Shown: one piece after another, positions 13,361 to 13,388 of the stretch
Position numbering within the stretch: position 1 is the first letter of the stretch
Layout of the letters: the number at the start of each line of letters is the position of its first letter
NCBI GenBank assembly: GCA_905236615.1
Contig: CAJORC010000067.1
Location: forward strand, 1 to 13,388
Direction of reading: 5' to 3'
Length of the DNA: 13,388 bases
Source: an uncultured Lachnospiraceae bacterium
GTDB taxonomy: Bacteria > Bacillota > Clostridia > Lachnospirales > Lachnospiraceae
The notes under the pieces: generated by a model
What the model was told of the DNA's origin: nothing
The model's input: only the letters and a program-made list of their open reading frames with translations
Database searches by the model: none
Position numbers and translations under genes: made by a program

Positions 13361-13388
13361 TTCCTATCCGCGCGCGTCGCATCATACG

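Overview
The window looks like chromosomal DNA from a Gram-positive anaerobe of the Clostridia, most likely a Lachnospiraceae relative (Butyrivibrio/Roseburia type). This is inferred from moderate GC, strong AGGAGG-type ribosome binding sites, frequent TTG starts, the infC-rpmI and yicC-remA-gmk-rpoZ gene orders, and the protein sequences. No rRNA, tRNA, insertion sequence, phage gene or CRISPR array was seen. Every gene except one (4987-5316) lies on the minus strand, so transcription runs right to left.

Translation operon (1-830). The 5' end of rpmI (L35) follows infC (IF-3). infC appears to start at a rare ATT codon, which was placed by homology and by the ribosome binding site. Its leader starts from a sigma-A-like promoter (TTGACA-17-TATCTT) and contains an intrinsic terminator 60 bases before the start codon. 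This arrangement fits L20-leader-type attenuation.

Housekeeping operon (846-4877). yicC, remA, gmk, rpoZ, rimO and pgsA are tightly packed, with gaps of 0-39 nt and one 8-nt overlap, behind a TTGACG-18-TATAAT promoter. No terminator separates pgsA from the infC promoter, so the infC attenuator may also stop read-through from this operon.

Middle region (4880-8470). A small conserved-looking protein of unknown function (plus strand) converges on a peptidase T operon (a DUF218 membrane protein followed by pepT). A strong bidirectional hairpin terminator lies between them. Upstream is a secreted leucine-rich-repeat protein with its own promoter and terminator.

Right half (8486-13124). This part holds an intracellular GH13 alpha-amylase with an unusual acidic low-complexity insertion of about 100 residues inside the catalytic barrel. 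It is followed (moving right) by a 73-residue protein that resembles nitrile-hydratase-type leader peptides, and by a CstA-type transporter preceded by an uncharacterised 187-residue gene. The far right edge carries three perfect hairpins placed back to back with no spacer, which no gene explains.

Most of the window is ordinary core genome. The items most worth a second look are the amylase insertion and its changed conserved histidine, the leader-like small protein with its palindromic 5' region, the terminal hairpin cluster, and the layered control of infC.
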